Both the position numbers and the translations under genes were made by a program. DNA of 8,055 nt from Sulfurimonas sp. Its GTDB lineage: Bacteria > Campylobacterota > Campylobacteria > Campylobacterales > Sulfurimonadaceae. The notes below the pieces were generated by a model. The model searched no databases, was not told where the DNA came from, and was given only the letters and a program-made list of their open reading frames with translations. This document shows, piece by piece, positions 5,241 to 8,055 of this stretch; position 1 is the stretch's first letter, and every line of letters starts with the position of its first letter. The DNA is taken from assembly GCA_021157665.1 (NCBI GenBank), contig JAGGWE010000086.1, positions 1-8,055 of the forward strand, given 5' to 3'.

Positions 5241-7826
5241 TTGAGACAACAATATACTTCATATACCGAATGTGTAGATTTTTTTAAATCTGCACAAAAA
5301 ACAAATCCAAATCTTTTTAAAGTCGAGTCAATCGGTAAAACATGGGAAGATAGAGATATTATCGCTGTGACAATTACTAAAGATATAAAAAAAAACAAAT
5401 CCAAATCAGCACTTTTTTATACAGGTACTATTCATGCAAGAGAATGGATAGGAATAGAACTTTCATTAACTTTTGCAAAATATATTTTAGAACATATTGA
5501 TTATGATCCACAATTAAATGCTATTTTAGATTCAACTACGCTATATATGGTGCCATGTGCAAATCCTGATGGATTTGAATATTCAAGAAATCATTTTTCA
5601 TTTTGGAGAAAAAATAGAAGAAGAAACGAAGATGGAAGTTTTGGAGTTGATTTAAATAGAAACTTTTCTATTGGATTTTTACCAAATAAAGATACTACTT
5701 CTAATGTATATTCTGGTCCATGTGCTTTTTCTGAACCTGAAACGGCAGCTCTTAGAGATTTTGTAAAGGATCATAAAAATATAACAATAGCACTTGATTA
5801 TCACTCTCAAGGAAATGTTTTTTTTCCTGCCCATAACTTTATACATGAAGATGCAGTTGATGCAATAGATTTAAATCTTTTAGCTGGAAATATGGCAGAA
5901 GAGATAAGAAAAGAATCAGGTCGTGAATATGGTATACATATGGGTAAACCACCAGTTCATCTTATATCTGGAAGTGGTAGAGAATTTTATTATTCTCAAG
6001 GGATTTTATCTTTAGTTGCTGAAGTGGGAACTAGAAATATTAGTGATTACAAAGAACATATGAGTGAGAATATTGATGAGAATATTCCTGCATTAATATT
6101 TGCACTATCAGAGGTAAATAATTATAAACAAAAAGATTCACTTGCAAGAGTTGATAATTTTATTGCTATAAATGTTGAATCAAAAGAGGTAGAACTTGTT
6201 TGGGATTATATAGATGATGATAGTTTATATTTTGAGATTTATCGTTCTAAAAAGAAAAAAGGTTATGCTCAAACATCAAATCGAATTGCTAAAACAAGAT
6301 TAAAAACATTTATCGATAAAAATTTAACTTCGGCAACAAATTATTATTATTATGTGAGAGCAGTTTGTAAAAAACGAAATATAAAATCACCATTTGCTCA
6401 AATGTGTGCTATTAGAACACAACCAGCTGAAAATATGTTTTCTAAAATTTTATATCCATTAGCTGATAAAATAGGATATGTTGGTGAAAAAATAAAGAAA
6501 AATAATGAACATTTTGGAAATAATTCACTTTTTGTAGGTATATCTGAAAATAAAGGTGAGTGTTATGGTGTTTCAGGTTTTTCATTAAATACAATTCCTG
6601 AAAATGCAGTTATAACAAGTGCTTCGATCTCTTTTTATCCAATGAATCGTGTTGCTGTTCAGATAGAGAGTTTTGGTGAATGGAGAGTTGGTCAAATTGA
6701 TGAAAGAACAATAGATAAAATTGATAGTTTTGAAGATATAAAAAATGTCAAAGTATTAAGTTATATAGATAGACCAACTGGTTCAGCACAATTGGCTCAA
6801 GGTATATGGAGAACTTATCAATTTGCATCTCAAGAGATTTCAGTACTTCAAAAATCACTAAAAAGAAGAGAAGCTTATTTTAGAATGGAAGGACCAACAT
6901 CACTTCTTCTTAGTCGTGCTTCACAAATGATGCAATGGGATATTGGATATGGAAAATTTAGCGGAGGTCTCACATATAGACCTAAATTAGATATCTCGTA
7001 TACAGTTAATGAAGCTAGAATTGATTTAGAATCTGTAACAGAAACAACAATAACAAAAGATAAAATGGTTGAATCAAGTTTAAAAGTAGGATTTGATAAA
7101 AATGGTGATAAAGAATATGGGTGCATAGAATTTGATTTATCAAATATTCCAGAGATGGATAATACTGTAATATCAAATGCTTATATTGATCTAGAAGCAA
7201 TACAAATTAATTCTTTAAATTCACTTCGTTTTCATATTGAAATGATAGTTCCATGTAAGGGTGAAAAAACATATGAAAAAGTTAAAAATAGAGAGATAAT
7301 TGAGAGGATAGGTTATGATGTGAGTGTTGCTGATATTAAAGACAACTCAAAGCAAAGATTTGTTTTTGATAAATATGCGATTATGGAGATGTTAAAAAAT
7401 GCAGATGAAAATTCAAAAGCTGTTTTTGTTATATCTGCATCATCTCAAAAAGCATTTTGTAAATCTCAAGATGTTGATTGGTGTGATTCTAAAAGAGTAA
7501 AAAGACCGTCATTAATTATAAATTATATAAAGAAAAGAAGAATAGCACCTAAGAAGATTGAAAATTTAAGACATACTTTAGAGAATGGAGTAATAAAATT
7601 AGAGTGGGATGCTCCTGATGATGATGCCTATAAAGGTGTGATTGTTGTGAAAAATCCATTTAGAGTTCCGTGTTCACCATACGACGGACAAAAACTTTAT
7701 GGTGGTTTAGACAATTATACTTATGATAATTTTGGAGATAAAGATGCACATAAATATTATGCAGTTTTTTCCTATGATGATATTCCAAATTTTTCAAAAG
7801 CACAATTTATTGAGGTTAATAGCTAA
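5241..7826 (+). CDS. Large multidomain M14 zinc carboxypeptidase (M14 - FN3 - two paired beta-sandwich domains - FN3), no signal peptide
   Basis: This is a zinc carboxypeptidase of the M14 family that removes C-terminal residues. The 861 residues start at TTG. The catalytic domain (about 3-295) has the HxxE zinc motif H65-A-R-E68, R126 (FWRKNR, matching Arg127), N139 R140 (DLNRNF), zinc ligand H188 (DYHS) and general base E261 (VAEVG). By hand alignment the S1' specificity position 255 is R247, which favours acidic C-terminal residues, and Tyr248 is replaced by H240. After it come an FN3-like domain (303-393), two homologous beta-sandwich regions (about 405-588 and 592-763) that resemble DNRLRE-type modules, and a second FN3-like domain (768-859). 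Such appendages are typical of exported enzymes, yet no signal peptide is present and none can be gained upstream. It follows the ligase by 81 bases and likely belongs to the same functional set. Peptidase family is confident; substrate and location are open. Confidence 0.93.
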   Translation: MRQQYTSYTECVDFFKSAQKTNPNLFKVESIGKTWEDRDIIAVTITKDIKKNKSKSALFYTGTIHAREWIGIELSLTFAKYILEHIDYDPQLNAILDSTTLYMVPCANPDGFEYSRNHFSFWRKNRRRNEDGSFGVDLNRNFSIGFLPNKDTTSNVYSGPCAFSEPETAALRDFVKDHKNITIALDYHSQGNVFFPAHNFIHEDAVDAIDLNLLAGNMAEEIRKESGREYGIHMGKPPVHLISGSGREFYYSQGILSLVAEVGTRNISDYKEHMSENIDENIPALIFALSEVNNYKQKDSLARVDNFIAINVESKEVELVWDYIDDDSLYFEIYRSKKKKGYAQTSNRIAKTRLKTFIDKNLTSATNYYYYVRAVCKKRNIKSPFAQMCAIRTQPAENMFSKILYPLADKIGYVGEKIKKNNEHFGNNSLFVGISENKGECYGVSGFSLNTIPENAVITSASISFYPMNRVAVQIESFGEWRVGQIDERTIDKIDSFEDIKNVKVLSYIDRPTGSAQLAQGIWRTYQFASQEISVLQKSLKRREAYFRMEGPTSLLLSRASQMMQWDIGYGKFSGGLTYRPKLDISYTVNEARIDLESVTETTITKDKMVESSLKVGFDKNGDKEYGCIEFDLSNIPEMDNTVISNAYIDLEAIQINSLNSLRFHIEMIVPCKGEKTYEKVKNREIIERIGYDVSVADIKDNSKQRFVFDKYAIMEMLKNADENSKAVFVISASSQKAFCKSQDVDWCDSKRVKRPSLIINYIKKRRIAPKKIENLRHTLENGVIKLEWDAPDDDAYKGVIVVKNPFRVPCSPYDGQKLYGGLDNYTYDNFGDKDAHKYYAVFSYDDIPNFSKAQFIEVNS

Positions 7827-7839
7827 AATAATAATTAAA

Positions 7840-7873
7840 TATAACTAATCATAATTTAAATTGATTAGTTATA
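7840..7873. terminator. Perfect 12-bp AT-rich inverted repeat after the M14 gene
   Basis: TATAACTAATCA (7840-7851) is exactly complementary to TGATTAGTTATA (7862-7873) around a 10-base loop, 13 bases after the M14 stop. It likely forms a hairpin at the mRNA 3' end. It lacks a T-run and G+C core, so termination is plausible but not proven; a protein-binding palindrome is the alternative. Confidence 0.45.
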
Positions 7874-7939
7874 ACTCATTGATTCAAAAAATCTTCTAAA
7901 CTTCCAAATACTTTAAGCCAACCCTAAGCAACAACCCCC

Positions 7940-7945
7940 TATAAT
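7940..7945 (+). promoter_or_regulatory. Strong -10 box, probably of an rRNA operon
   Basis: TATAAT preceded by CCCC and followed by TCCC stands out in an AT-rich context. The start would be near 7952. What follows looks like a stable-RNA leader, not a coding gene. No good -35 is seen. Confidence 0.6.
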
Positions 7946-7951
7946 TCCCAT

Positions 7952-8055
7952 CCACAAACAGAGACACCTTGTTTAAAAGGTTACGATCACTTCGAGTTGA
8001 AGGGATAAGAGAATGTTTGAGATCATTGAAAACTAAGCAAGTAATAGACTCAATA
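7952..8055 (+). other. Probable leader of an rRNA operon (upstream of 16S), gene itself outside the window
   Basis: No reading frame of interest is present. Two small hairpins occur: ACCTT/AAGGT (7966-7970 with 7977-7981) and CTTC/GAAG (7990-7993 with 7999-8002). The segment ATTGAAAACTAAGCAAG (8025-8041) resembles the conserved 'CTTTGAAAACT' sequence in pre-rRNA leaders, next to boxA, of Bacillus and others. With the strong promoter just upstream, I infer the leader of a 16S-first rRNA operon. The mature 16S start is not within the window. Another stable RNA gene is possible. Confidence 0.55.

Noticed and set aside
5183..5404. 73-codon minus-strand frame with a hydrophobic N-terminus over the start of the M14 gene
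   Set aside because: It overlaps the M14 coding start; the hydrophobic residues are what the reverse of Lys/Asn-rich AT-rich sequence gives. No promoter or SD was seen.
6875..7200. Two minus-strand frames (83 and 61 codons) inside the M14 gene
   Set aside because: Both are antisense shadows of a long intact gene, with biased compositions (Leu, Ile, Tyr) expected from AT-rich reverse strand.
7952..8055. Start of a protein gene at the right edge
   Set aside because: The ATG-type codons in this stretch lack a convincing ribosome binding site and run into stops quickly; the structure fits an RNA leader better.
1..8055. CRISPR array, tRNA gene, transposase or prophage gene
   Set aside because: No regularly spaced direct repeats, no tRNA cloverleaf with a TTCRANY loop, and no such protein motif was found on either strand.

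Overview
Origin. All genes lie on the + strand of an AT-rich window that looks like a chromosomal segment of a Campylobacterota (Epsilonproteobacteria) member, probably a Sulfurimonas-like or Arcobacter-like lineage. The basis is the lineage-style TrmD and Ffh sequences, the order ffh-rpsP-khpA-rimM-trmD-rplS, and promoters with a clear -10 box but no recognisable -35. The genus is inference.

Region 1 (1-3050): protein-targeting and ribosome/tRNA-maturation genes. The 3' part of ffh (signal recognition particle GTPase, M domain) runs off the left edge. A roughly 350-base spacer follows. It starts with a structured element bounded by a perfect 12-bp inverted repeat that includes the ffh stop codon, and it ends with two candidate promoters. 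Then comes a tight operon: rpsP (S16), khpA (KH-domain RNA chaperone), rimM (30S maturation), trmD (tRNA m1G37 methyltransferase) and rplS (L19), with gaps of 2 nt or less or overlaps throughout. A weak hairpin follows rplS.

Region 2 (3107-7873): three genes that look like one functional set. They are an M20 carboxypeptidase G2-type metallopeptidase (apparently with a leaderless or very short-leadered mRNA), a RimK-type ATP-grasp amino-acid ligase, and an 861-residue M14 zinc carboxypeptidase. The last carries FN3-like and paired beta-sandwich domains, starts at TTG and has no signal peptide. By hand alignment the M14 enzyme has Arg at the S1' specificity position (position 255 in carboxypeptidase A numbering), which predicts preference for C-terminal acidic residues. 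A ligase of the glutamate-adding type between two carboxypeptidases of families that can remove C-terminal glutamate suggests a 'writer plus erasers' set for C-terminal Glu-like tailing of a protein, peptide or small molecule. No acceptor or precursor peptide is visible.

Region 3 (7874-8055): no coding gene. A strong TATAAT box is followed by a leader with two small hairpins and a conserved-looking TTGAAAACTAAGCAAG segment. I read this as the promoter and leader of an rRNA operon (probably 16S) that begins just beyond the right edge.

No tRNA, complete rRNA, CRISPR array, transposase or prophage gene was found.
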